NCBI RefSeq assembly: GCF_949287625.1 | Contig: NZ_CASEGO010000008.1 | Coordinates: 1-64,000, forward strand | Direction: 5' to 3' | Source: an uncultured Brachyspira sp. | GTDB lineage: Bacteria > Spirochaetota > Brachyspiria > Brachyspirales > Brachyspiraceae | Length of the DNA: 64,000 bases | Shown here: positions 1 through 7,791 of the stretch, one piece after another | Position numbering within the stretch: position 1 is the stretch's first letter | Layout of the letters: every line of letters starts with the position of its first letter | Translations under genes and position numbers: made by a program | Notes under the pieces: model-generated | Seen by the model: the letters and a program-made list of their open reading frames with translations, nothing else | What the model was told of the DNA's origin: nothing | The model's database searches: none

Positions 1-97
1 AAAAGAACTGGGGTTTGGGGCAAAGCCCCAACTATAATTTAAAAATCTTAAATAAAAATTTATAAATATTAATAAATTTAGTTTTGAAACAAGTATA
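1..97. repeat. MITE-like element, right part (cut by window start)
   Basis: This is the right part of the repeat found in full at 34571-34868 and 60746-60990. It has the GGGGCAAAGCCCC hairpin core near 18-30, the shared AT-rich stretch after it, and the terminal TTTTGAAACAAGT. The last few bases of the end differ from the other copies (ATA instead of CTA). The left end lies outside the window. It has no coding capacity. Confidence 0.75.
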
Positions 98-138
98 ATA
101 TATTAAATAATATTATATTAAAATTCTTATATTTCTTA

Positions 139-167
139 TTGTGTATTTTAAACTTTTATAATATAAT
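139..167 (+). promoter_or_regulatory. Probable sigma70-type promoter of the ankyrin gene
   Basis: TTGTGT (139-144), a 17-bp spacer and TATAAT (162-167). Transcription would begin near 174, leaving about 35 nt of leader with an AAGGA ribosome binding site before the ATG at 209. The -35 box is weak. Confidence 0.45.
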
Positions 168-208
168 TTGCAACGTTATAATATTAATATGGAAGGATAT
201 AATTATTT

Positions 209-1075
209 ATGAGAAAACTATATATTATTTTCAGTTTGTTTTTATTAAGTTTTGCCTTATATTCTCAGGAAATAACAAATTCTGAAATTATGACTAATTA
301 CGAACAATCTGCTAATTCTAACAATATATTTTTTACTTCTATAGAAAACGGAGATATTAGTAAGGTAAGAGAACTTCTTAAAAATGGTACAGATGTTAAT
401 AGTACAAATGCTGAAGGATGGTCAGCTTTGCATTTAGCCGTAAAAGCTAATAAGCCTGCTATAGTAAAAGAGTTATTATCACATAAAAAAATTAATATGA
501 ACCCTACACTTCCTGTTGACAGTGTATTTACAGATTCAGATACTAAATGGTATGCTGACGGACAAACACCTCTTTTGCTTGCTGCATATTACGGATATAG
601 TGATATAGTGACTATGCTTTTGAGCTATGGGGCAGATATTTTGGCTAAAGACAGTATAGATGATGCTATGGCTATACATATCGCTTCAGCAAAAGGGTAT
701 TATAAGGTTGTTGAAGCTATATTAGATTCTGCTGCTGCTAGAAACTCTAAAATATATATTGTTAATGTAGGGGATAATACGGGTACTACTCCTTTAATGT
801 GGGCTGCTATGAATAATCAGGTAACAGTTATATCTATTTTAATTAGATATAAGGCTGATGTTAATATGCAAGATGATGACGGCTGGACTCCATTACATTT
901 TGCTGCTGCTTCAGATAGTTACAGAGCTGTTGAGATTCTTTTGAATAATGGTGCTGATGCTAATATTGCAGATATAGAAGGTAAAAAGGCTGTTAATGTA
1001 ACTAATGATACTGATATAGAAGCATTGTTAAATAAATATATGACTGTAAATAATACTCAGACAGAAAACCAATAA
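209..1075 (+). CDS. Exported ankyrin-repeat protein
   Basis: The 288-aa product starts with a signal peptide (MRKLYIIFSLFLLSFALYS), so it is probably periplasmic or surface-associated. From about residue 40 to 280 there are at least five ankyrin units, recognisable by GWSALHLAV, GQTPLLLAAYYG, GTTPLMWAA and GWTPLHFAA and by the (G)ADVN turns. Ankyrin repeats bind proteins; no catalytic domain is visible. An AAGGA ribosome binding site lies before the ATG. Exported ankyrin proteins recur in this window (24860 and 29753) and the family is large in Brachyspira. The binding partner is unknown. Confidence 0.85.
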   Translation: MRKLYIIFSLFLLSFALYSQEITNSEIMTNYEQSANSNNIFFTSIENGDISKVRELLKNGTDVNSTNAEGWSALHLAVKANKPAIVKELLSHKKINMNPTLPVDSVFTDSDTKWYADGQTPLLLAAYYGYSDIVTMLLSYGADILAKDSIDDAMAIHIASAKGYYKVVEAILDSAAARNSKIYIVNVGDNTGTTPLMWAAMNNQVTVISILIRYKADVNMQDDDGWTPLHFAAASDSYRAVEILLNNGADANIADIEGKKAVNVTNDTDIEALLNKYMTVNNTQTENQ

Positions 1076-1097
1076 TTTTTTATATTCTTTATATTTT

Positions 1098-1928
1098 ATG
1101 GAAGCAAAAAAATTACAAAGATTTAGTGAATATAGTATGTCTACATATTTGCTTTGTCCTAGAAAGTACAGATATACATATATTGAAAAGCCTTTTAAAA
1201 AGCAAAAAAGAAGTGTTAATGTTTACTTTATCTTTGGTAATGCTATTCATTTGGCTTGTAAGGAGTTTTATGAGCAGAGGGCTGAGGAGCGAACTTTAGA
1301 GAATTTATATAATATATTTAGAAATGTATGGAAAAGAAGCGGTATAAGAGCTTTCTTTAACAGCAGAGAAGAAGAAAAGGAATTGGGAGAGAGAGGACTT
1401 TATATGCTTTCTAATTTCTTTAATTCTTTCTCAAATAAAGTGCCTTATAAAATGGAAAGCTATATGGAAAATAGAGTTAGAGATTACATTTTATTTGGCA
1501 GAATAGACAGAATAGATTTATCGGCTGACGGTACATTGCAAATAGTAGATTATAAAACTACTAAATATTATGATGTAGGCGAAGATAATGATGAAAGAGA
1601 CAGAAAAACTATACAGTTAAAATTATATGCATGTATATTGGACGGTCTTAAATTCAAAGTTACAAGCGGCTCTTATTATCATTTTGAAGATGATAAATTT
1701 GATACTGTTGAGTTTACTCCAGAATCTATTAATTATTTAAGAGAATGGTTTGATGAAATAGTTGATGATATAAGATATGATAGAGCCTTTGATAAAAAAA
1801 TGGGAAGGCATTGTGAGTTTTGCGATTTCTTTAAGCTGTGTCAGGGAAAAGAAGATAATGTTGAGGATTTAGTTCTTCCGTCAGATGAGCTTTTTATGGC
1901 TAATATAGAAAATTCTAATGATAATTAA
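1098..1928 (+). CDS. Cas4/RecB-like PD-(D/E)XK nuclease, Fe-S type
   Basis: A 276-aa protein of the PD-(D/E)XK nuclease superfamily (PDDEXK_1, as in AddB and Cas4). The N-terminal YLLCPRKYRY supplies Cys20. A central GRIDRID followed by QIVDYKTTK gives the acidic and D-x-K catalytic residues. The C-terminal HCEFCDFFKLC supplies three more cysteines. The one-plus-three cysteine layout is the classic [4Fe-4S] cluster of Cas4/AddB nucleases. There are no cas genes, CRISPR arrays or helicase genes beside it, so a stand-alone DNA repair or processing role is inferred. It follows the ankyrin gene by 22 bp. Confidence 0.82.
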   Translation: MEAKKLQRFSEYSMSTYLLCPRKYRYTYIEKPFKKQKRSVNVYFIFGNAIHLACKEFYEQRAEERTLENLYNIFRNVWKRSGIRAFFNSREEEKELGERGLYMLSNFFNSFSNKVPYKMESYMENRVRDYILFGRIDRIDLSADGTLQIVDYKTTKYYDVGEDNDERDRKTIQLKLYACILDGLKFKVTSGSYYHFEDDKFDTVEFTPESINYLREWFDEIVDDIRYDRAFDKKMGRHCEFCDFFKLCQGKEDNVEDLVLPSDELFMANIENSNDN

Positions 1929-1984
1929 TTTTTTATAAAAACTTATTAATTCTACAGGTCATTAATTATAAAATAGGTAATTTT

Positions 1985-3265
1985 ATGAGCAGTCATAATA
2001 AAAAAGAATATTCAAAAGAAAATATAATAAAAAGAAAAAAAGATAAGTTTAAAATAAGATATTTAACATTAGAAGATTTAGAAATGTTTAATAATCTTTT
2101 AAGATATGCATTTCAGGTAAGCAATAATGAACTTATTACTTTGGGTTATGAAATAGACGAAATAAAACAGGCAAAATCAGCTGTATTAAGTAAGGCTAAA
2201 GTACTTGGCTGGTTTGACGGAGAAAAACTGGCTTCTCAAATAGCAGTGTATCCTATGAAGATGAATATACATGGTGTTATATATAAAATGGCTGGTGTTA
2301 CAGGGGTCGCTACATATCCCGAATATTCTAATCTTGGTCTTATGAATGATTTGATGATAAAAAGTATAGAGATTATGAAAAAAGAAGGTCAGACTATATC
2401 AGTGTTATATCCTTACTCTATACCTTTTTATAGGAGAAAAGGCTGGGAGATTATTTCAGATAAGATGAGTTTTGAAATTAAAGATACTCAGCTTCCAAAG
2501 ACTATTACAAACAGCGGAAGGGTAGAGCGTGTTGCTTCAGACAGTAAGGATTTGAAAGAGCTTTATGATAAGTTTTCTCACATGAGGCATGGGGCATTGA
2601 TTAGAGGTGATTTAGAGTGGGAAGAGTATTGGCGATGGGACGTTGATGATACTATAGTTGCTATATATTATGATGAAAAAGATGAGGCTAAGGGTTTTTT
2701 AGTTTATGTTATAGAAAATGATATTTTTCATGTTAAAGAGATGGTTTATCTTAATTTTGAGGCAAGGCTTGGACTTTGGAATTATATATCGGCACATTTT
2801 TCTATGGTAGATAAAGTTCATGGATATAATTATACTAATGAACCTATGGCTTTTTTACTTGAAGACAGTGAGATAAAAGAAACTATAAGACCTTATATAA
2901 TGGCTAGAATTACTGATGTTAAAGCGTTTATTATCAATTATCCTTTTTTAAGAAAGCCTAAAAATAAAAAGATAAATCTTATAATAAAAGATAATATGGC
3001 AAAATGGAATAACGCTAGCTTTTTAATATATTGGGACGAAGATAGAAATACTATATGCAAAAGATTAAATAAAGAATATAAAAGAAACTCTAAAGACAGA
3101 TATATTATAAAGATGAATATTCAAACTCTTACAGCTATGCTTATGAGCTATAAAAGTCCGTCTTATTTATACAAAATCGGAAGAATAGAATCTACTATAA
3201 AAGGTATTAATTTACTTGAATCTATTATACCAAAAGAACAAGTTTATTTTTCTGATTATTTTTAA
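1985..3265 (+). CDS. Eis-like GNAT N-acetyltransferase
   Basis: The 426-aa protein has the length and layout of the Eis/Acetyltransf_9 family: an N-terminal GNAT domain, a second GNAT-like region and a C-terminal SCP2-like region. Around residues 100-120 the sequence GVTGVATYPEYSNLGL matches the acetyl-CoA-binding segment, and PFYRRKGWEI near 150 is typical of the family. Eis enzymes acetylate amines, including aminoglycosides; the substrate here is not predictable. An AGGT ribosome binding site precedes the ATG. Confidence 0.8.
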   Translation: MSSHNKKEYSKENIIKRKKDKFKIRYLTLEDLEMFNNLLRYAFQVSNNELITLGYEIDEIKQAKSAVLSKAKVLGWFDGEKLASQIAVYPMKMNIHGVIYKMAGVTGVATYPEYSNLGLMNDLMIKSIEIMKKEGQTISVLYPYSIPFYRRKGWEIISDKMSFEIKDTQLPKTITNSGRVERVASDSKDLKELYDKFSHMRHGALIRGDLEWEEYWRWDVDDTIVAIYYDEKDEAKGFLVYVIENDIFHVKEMVYLNFEARLGLWNYISAHFSMVDKVHGYNYTNEPMAFLLEDSEIKETIRPYIMARITDVKAFIINYPFLRKPKNKKINLIIKDNMAKWNNASFLIYWDEDRNTICKRLNKEYKRNSKDRYIIKMNIQTLTAMLMSYKSPSYLYKIGRIESTIKGINLLESIIPKEQVYFSDYF

Positions 3266-3285
3266 GTTAATAATATTATGCCTCT

Positions 3286-3314
3286 TTGACAATTTATATT
3301 TATTTTAGTATAAT
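3286..3314 (+). promoter_or_regulatory. Strong promoter, leaderless geometry, for Rpn gene 1
   Basis: TTGACA (3286-3291), a 17-bp spacer and TATAAT (3309-3314), all at consensus. The GTG start codon follows the -10 box after exactly 6 nt, so the predicted +1 is at or next to the start codon, and no Shine-Dalgarno site fits in between. Confidence 0.75.
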
Positions 3315-3320
3315 AATGCT

Positions 3321-4286
3321 GTGAAAGAGATTAATAGACTTAATGATTTATTTGTGCGATACTTAATCGGTACTGAAGGCAATGAGGATATATTAGAAAA
3401 TATTGTCAATGCTGTTTTAAATGATGTTGGTTTTGAGTCTGTAAGAAATCTTGAAATAATTAATCCTTATAACTTGGCAGAAAATGAGAATTTAAAAGAG
3501 TCTATCCTCGATGTTAAAGCAAAAACTAAAGATGGTAAAAAGGTACTTGTTGAAATACAATTAGTAGGAAACAACAATTTTATAAAAAGAATATTGTATT
3601 ATATTGCAAAAAATATAGCTTCTGAGTTAAAAGAAAGTGATTTGTATATCGGTATAAGTCAGATGATTAGTATTAGTTTTATTAATTTTAATTTAGATAT
3701 AGGAACTGAAACTGATATAAGAAGAGAGCATAAATGTTTAACATTTGCTGATATTCATAATCCTAGTATTAGACTTGATGATTTTCAGATACATTTTATA
3801 GAAATCAAAAGATTTGCAGAAATACTAAAAAATACTAGTATAGACAACTATAATAAAAATAATCTTTTATCTTGGATTGATTTTTTTACAACTAAAGATT
3901 TAGAGAAAGATATTGATAAGTTAGTAGGAGGTAACAGCATCATGTCTAAAGTAATAGATAAATATAAAAGATTTGTAGCCGATGAAAAAGAGATGTCTGC
4001 ATATAATGAAAGAGATACTTTTCTTTATGGACAGGCTGCTATGCTTCAATATGAGAGAGCAGAAGGAAAAAAGGAAGGTATAGAAATAGGTTTTCAGCAA
4101 GGTATAGAGAAAGGTATAGAGAAAGGTATAGAGAAAGGTATAGAGAAAGGTATAGAGAAAGGTATAGAGAAAGGTATAGAGAAAGAAAAATATTCATTAG
4201 CTAAAAATATGAAAAATAAAAATATGGACATTAATCTTATTAGTGAATTAACAGGACTCAGTATAGAAAAAATAAAAAACTTGTGA
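3321..4286 (+). CDS. Rpn-family PD-(D/E)XK nuclease / putative transposase (copy 1)
   Basis: The 321-aa product belongs to the Rpn (recombination-promoting nuclease, PDDEXK_2) family. The active-site region is ESILDVKAKTKDGKKVLVEIQ (residues about 59-80), with the D and E-x-Q residues expected. The C-terminus carries seven GIEK tetrapeptides and then a short helical domain ending in LISELTGLSIEKIKNL. It is almost identical to the copy at 32040 over about 260 residues and more distantly related to 28748. The start is GTG, with a -10 box 6 nt upstream and no ribosome binding site. Rpn proteins promote RecA-independent recombination in E. coli; the role here is inferred only. Confidence 0.85.
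   Translation: MKEINRLNDLFVRYLIGTEGNEDILENIVNAVLNDVGFESVRNLEIINPYNLAENENLKESILDVKAKTKDGKKVLVEIQLVGNNNFIKRILYYIAKNIASELKESDLYIGISQMISISFINFNLDIGTETDIRREHKCLTFADIHNPSIRLDDFQIHFIEIKRFAEILKNTSIDNYNKNNLLSWIDFFTTKDLEKDIDKLVGGNSIMSKVIDKYKRFVADEKEMSAYNERDTFLYGQAAMLQYERAEGKKEGIEIGFQQGIEKGIEKGIEKGIEKGIEKGIEKGIEKEKYSLAKNMKNKNMDINLISELTGLSIEKIKNL
4101..4184 (+). repeat. 12-bp tandem repeat x7 coding GIEK
   Basis: Seven perfect copies of GGTATAGAGAAA lie inside the Rpn gene, each coding Gly-Ile-Glu-Lys. Because 12 is a multiple of 3, copy-number change would alter tail length without breaking the frame. Related repeats occur in the two other Rpn genes. Confidence 0.95.
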
Positions 4287-4324
4287 TTGATTAATATTTG
4301 TAGATTATTGCTAGCAAGTTTTTT
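4274..4324 (+). terminator. Possible terminator after Rpn gene 1
   Basis: AAAAAACTTG (4274-4283) pairs with CAAGTTTTTT (4315-4324) across a long 31-nt loop, and the right arm itself is a T run. The long loop makes this a weak call. Confidence 0.4.
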
Positions 4325-4350
4325 ATATTATAAATGGATAAAATTATTTT

Positions 4351-5544
4351 ATGAAAGTTGAAATTATAGATACGGCTTACGGCGGATATGGAATTGCTAA
4401 AAATAATGACGGAAAGGTTATATTTATTCCTCATAGTGTGGATGGGGATATATTAGATATAAATATAACAAAAGAAAGTAAAAAATTTTCTTATGCATAT
4501 ATAGAAAAAATAATAGAGCCTTCCAAATACAGAATAAAACCAAGATGTAAATATACTGGTATTTGCGGAGGATGTGTATTTAATCATATAGATTATAATA
4601 AACAGCTTTCTATAAAAAAGAATATAGTTTTAAATGCTGTCAGAAATATTGAATATAAAAAAGATATAAATATTATTTATGATAAAAATTATAATTACAG
4701 ACTTAGAGTTAATATGATATGTTCAAATGGCAATATTGGTTTTTATAGATTTAAAACTAATGATTTTGAAGCAATTGATGAATGTATTGTTTTGAAAGAG
4801 AGTTTATTTAAAAGAATAAAAGATTTCGCAAAAGAAAATAATATTACAGGCAGTATTTATGCTATAGAAAATAATGATAGAGAGTCTCTTGCTTTTTTAG
4901 AGTGCAATAAAAAAATAAATATAAAATCATATGAAAAATATTTTAATGGTATAACTATAAAGCATAATAAAACAGTTAGAAGTTTTGGAGATATGAGTAT
5001 GACCTATAAAACTAAATATGGTAATATAGGCATAGGGCATAAAACATTTTTTCAAAGCAATTTATATTTGCTTGATATTTTTCAAGAGGAAGTTGTAAAA
5101 TATATAAATCAAGATGATAATACTATAATAGAGCTTTATGCAGGAAGCGGATTTTTTACAGCAGCTATAGAAAGCAAATTAAAAAGTTTTAATAAACAAT
5201 ATAAATTTATTTCTTCTGAGATAAGCAAAGATTCTGTATATACAGCAAATAAATATAATTTTAATATAAAAAATGAAGAGGCTTTTATAACATTAAAAAA
5301 TATTGATTATTATATTGATGTATTGGTATTAGATCCTCCAAGAGAAGGAATTGATAAAAACACTATAAAAGAGATAATTAGAATTAAGCCCAAAAAAATT
5401 ATATATGTTTCATGTGATCCTATGACTTTTGCACGTGATATTAATTTATTAAAAGACTATTACAAATTATTAGATTTAAGTATTATAGATATGTTTGCTG
5501 ATACTTATCATATAGAAACTGTATCATATTTAGAGAGGCGTTAA
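4351..5544 (+). CDS. RNA m5U methyltransferase, RlmD/TrmA family
   Basis: The 397-aa protein transfers a methyl group from SAM to C5 of a uridine in rRNA or tRNA. It has a TRAM-like RNA-binding domain (residues 1-55) and three [4Fe-4S] cysteines, Cys66, Cys72 and Cys75, in the CKYTGICGGC segment; the fourth ligand is expected further upstream or downstream but was not assigned. A Rossmann core contains LYAGSGFFT and VLDPPREGID, and the catalytic motif YVSCDPMTFARD holds Cys355. Whether it modifies 23S rRNA U747/U1939 or tRNA U54 cannot be told from the sequence. It ends convergent to the MerR gene, separated by a hairpin. Confidence 0.85.
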   Translation: MKVEIIDTAYGGYGIAKNNDGKVIFIPHSVDGDILDINITKESKKFSYAYIEKIIEPSKYRIKPRCKYTGICGGCVFNHIDYNKQLSIKKNIVLNAVRNIEYKKDINIIYDKNYNYRLRVNMICSNGNIGFYRFKTNDFEAIDECIVLKESLFKRIKDFAKENNITGSIYAIENNDRESLAFLECNKKINIKSYEKYFNGITIKHNKTVRSFGDMSMTYKTKYGNIGIGHKTFFQSNLYLLDIFQEEVVKYINQDDNTIIELYAGSGFFTAAIESKLKSFNKQYKFISSEISKDSVYTANKYNFNIKNEEAFITLKNIDYYIDVLVLDPPREGIDKNTIKEIIRIKPKKIIYVSCDPMTFARDINLLKDYYKLLDLSIIDMFADTYHIETVSYLERR

Positions 5545-5556
5545 TTTAAATAAAAG

Positions 5557-5594
5557 TGAATTATGAAGAATAAAATTATTATCTTCATAATTCA
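5557..5594. terminator. Bidirectional hairpin between convergent genes
   Basis: TGAATTATGAAG (5557-5568) pairs perfectly over 12 bp with CTTCATAATTCA (5583-5594) around a 14-nt loop. On the minus strand it is followed by CTTTTATTT; on the plus strand a TTTTTT run lies about 13 nt further on. It lies between the methyltransferase and the MerR gene. Confidence 0.65.
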
Positions 5595-5609
5595 AACTCT
5601 AATAATTTT

Positions 5610-5960
5610 TTAATTAAAAAAATCTTTTTCTTCTAGTTTTTTATTTAGCTTTTCTAATTTTATTTTTAAATCATTAAAATGTCTTTGCATTTCATCTCTT
5701 TCATTAATTAATATTGATTTTCTTTCGTTTATTGTATTTTGTCCTTTTTTGTATAGCTTAATATATTTAATAATGGAGTCTATTGATATACCTAAATCAC
5801 GCATTGATTTTGAGAACTCTATACATTTTAAATTATATTCATTATAGTTTCTGATACCGCTTTTGCTTCTTCCTATTTCTGGTATTACACCTATTTTTTC
5901 GTAGTATCTTAAAGTGTCTTTTGTTAATCCTGTTAATTGGCTTACTTCTGATATAGTCAT
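5610..5960 (-). CDS. MerR-family transcriptional regulator
   Basis: The 116-aa protein has an N-terminal MerR winged helix (TISEVSQLTGLTKDTLRYYEKIGVIP, residues 2-27) and a C-terminal dimerisation coiled coil (about 80-114). It lacks the cysteine-rich metal-binding tail of metal sensors and resembles the aldehyde/electrophile-responsive AdhR type. It is a paralogue of the regulator at 14345: both have SGIRNY and the same layout. It is divergent from the LysR gene at 6113, and the gap holds a 49-bp element also present upstream of the second MerR gene. No 19-bp-spacer MerR promoter was found at this locus. Confidence 0.85.
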   Translation of the reverse strand: MTISEVSQLTGLTKDTLRYYEKIGVIPEIGRSKSGIRNYNEYNLKCIEFSKSMRDLGISIDSIIKYIKLYKKGQNTINERKSILINERDEMQRHFNDLKIKLEKLNKKLEEKDFFN

Positions 5961-6010
5961 GATGTACTCCTTATTATTAATTATGAGGCTATTTTAATAT
6001 ATTAATATTA

Positions 6011-6059
6011 ATATATCAAATACTTATATCTTATAATTAGTTATAATAAAAAAGTATTA
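6011..6059. promoter_or_regulatory. 49-bp conserved element, copy 1
   Basis: Positions 6011-6059 match 14842-14890 at 44 of 49 bases. The element carries outward inverted ends AATACTT and AAGTATT and a central TTATAATTA. Both copies lie upstream of a MerR gene, and this one is also in the divergent gap with a LysR gene, as is usual for LysR operators. A shared regulator binding site is inferred. Confidence 0.6.
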
Positions 6060-6112
6060 CTAAATATCATTATATATGATATGATAAACAGAAAATAATA
6101 ATTGGAATATAT

Positions 6113-7006
6113 ATGGATATAAAATCATTAAAATATTTTCTAACTTCGGCTAGAGAGGGCAGTATTACAAAAGCTGCAAATACTCTTAATCTTACTCAGC
6201 CTAATCTTTCAAGACAAATAAATAATTTAGAAAAAGAAATAGGTAAGAAACTTTTTGTAAGAAGCAATTACAGTATAAAACTTACATCTGACGGTGTGCT
6301 TTTAAAAAAGAGGGCTGAAGAGATAATTGATTTAATGGAAAAAACTAAAATGGAGTTTAAGTCTTCTGAAGATGTAATAGCAGGAGATATTTATATAGGA
6401 AGCGGAGAGACATATTATATAAAAATTATAGCGGATATCATAAAAGAGTTAAGAGAGTTGTATCCAAATATAATATATCATATTCATAGCGGAGTATATT
6501 CAGATATTACAGAAAAATTAGACAGAGGACTTGCTGATTTCGGACTATTAATAGGAAGTTTTGATGATGCTAAATATGATTATATAGAAATGCCTCATAA
6601 AGAATTGTACGGTTTATTAATGAAAAGAGATTCTCATTTATCAAAAAAGAAGTTTATAACTAAAGATGATTTATTAAATATTCCAATAATATGTCCAAAA
6701 AGATTTTTTAATAATAAATCAAAAAGCAATAAATTTTATGAATGGATTGGTGAAGATATTGATAAATTAAATATAGTTTTAACTTATAACCTTATTTATA
6801 ATGCGGCTATTATGGTTGAAGAGGGCATAGGATATGTCATTACTATGGATAAACTTATAAATACGGTGAGTGAAAGTGATTTATGCTTTATACCTTTAAA
6901 ACCAAAATTATATGTAACTTCGAGTATTATTTGGAAGAAAAATCAAGTATTTTCCAAAGCATCAAAGATATTTTTAGATAAAGTTAAAGAAAAATTAGGA
7001 AGTTAA
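6113..7006 (+). CDS. LysR-family transcriptional regulator
   Basis: The 297-aa protein has the LysR winged helix-turn-helix at residues 1-60 (LKYFLTSAREGSITKAANTL, LTQPNLSRQI, EKEIGKKLF) and a periplasmic-binding-like effector domain from about 90 to the end (DIYIGSGETYYIKIIADII). It is divergent from the MerR gene at 5610 and borders the redox island, so it may control these genes; the effector is unknown. Its stop overlaps the convergent DUF4405 gene by 4 bp. Confidence 0.88.
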   Translation: MDIKSLKYFLTSAREGSITKAANTLNLTQPNLSRQINNLEKEIGKKLFVRSNYSIKLTSDGVLLKKRAEEIIDLMEKTKMEFKSSEDVIAGDIYIGSGETYYIKIIADIIKELRELYPNIIYHIHSGVYSDITEKLDRGLADFGLLIGSFDDAKYDYIEMPHKELYGLLMKRDSHLSKKKFITKDDLLNIPIICPKRFFNNKSKSNKFYEWIGEDIDKLNIVLTYNLIYNAAIMVEEGIGYVITMDKLINTVSESDLCFIPLKPKLYVTSSIIWKKNQVFSKASKIFLDKVKEKLGS

Positions 7007-7671
7007 TATTTATTTAATTTTTTATTTATCTTATATGAAGCTATGAAAATTAAATGCACTATTTGAGCAGCTCCTATAGTCATCATTATATACTGAAAAT
7101 AAAAATATAAATCATAAAATGAATGATTTTCTTTAGGTATAAGGAACATGGAGTTAATAATTCCGCTTATTATAAAAGAGTATAATCCTAAAGATAAAAC
7201 TATTAAAAATAAAACAATATAAATATATTTTAAATATGTATTTTTTACTTTTGTATATATACTTCTGAAAATATTATTAGTATGAAGTCCCAGATGAAAT
7301 ATCATAAGCACAAATCCAGATGATGTTGATACTATATGCAGATTTCTTGCAAACTGATTAGCTATGAAAGGAGAGAATGCAAATATATCCCCAGACATCA
7401 TGATAGAGCTTACTGCCATTATAATCATATCTAAGAATAATAAAAAATTAATAGTTATAAATAGTTTTTTTATAAAGCCGTATTTTCCTTTTGTAATGCT
7501 GCCATACCATTTTATATTTAATATATGATGAAGTATAAATAAAATAAATAGAGTAAAACCGAATATACCATGAAGAAATAAACCTCTTCCTGGTCTGTAG
7601 CTCATAAGATAAATAAATATGATGTACATTATAATATCTATTATAATTTTTATTATTTTTTTTAATTTCAT
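7003..7671 (-). CDS. DUF4405-type membrane protein, possible b-type cytochrome
   Basis: The 222-aa protein has about five hydrophobic helices. Conserved histidines sit in or near membrane segments: His34, the His48-His49 pair, and the later RNLHIVS and MIFHLGLH segments. This matches DUF4405 and resembles small b-type cytochromes in which paired histidines hold haem. Haem binding is inferred, not shown. The gene is last in the minus-strand redox run, downstream of the SUMF1-flavodoxin fusion, so membrane electron transfer to that partner is plausible. Confidence 0.65.
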   Translation of the reverse strand: MKLKKIIKIIIDIIMYIIFIYLMSYRPGRGLFLHGIFGFTLFILFILHHILNIKWYGSITKGKYGFIKKLFITINFLLFLDMIIMAVSSIMMSGDIFAFSPFIANQFARNLHIVSTSSGFVLMIFHLGLHTNNIFRSIYTKVKNTYLKYIYIVLFLIVLSLGLYSFIISGIINSMFLIPKENHSFYDLYFYFQYIMMTIGAAQIVHLIFIASYKINKKLNKY

Positions 7672-7703
7672 TAATAGTCTGCCTTATTAAATTTTTCACT
7701 TAA

Positions 7704-7731
7704 CTCCCAATACTTTTATCAATATTGGGAG
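7704..7731 (-). terminator. Hairpin after the SUMF1-flavodoxin gene
   Basis: CTCCCAATA (7704-7712) pairs over 9 bp with TATTGGGAG (7723-7731) around a 10-nt loop. The U-rich tail on the minus strand is poor, so it may be an attenuator or mRNA-stabilising stem between the fusion gene and the DUF4405 gene rather than a full terminator. Confidence 0.4.
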
Positions 7732-7791
7732 CATATAAACTATATAAGTAAAAGGAAAATAAAATAAAAAAATTTTATGTAAAAATTCAAA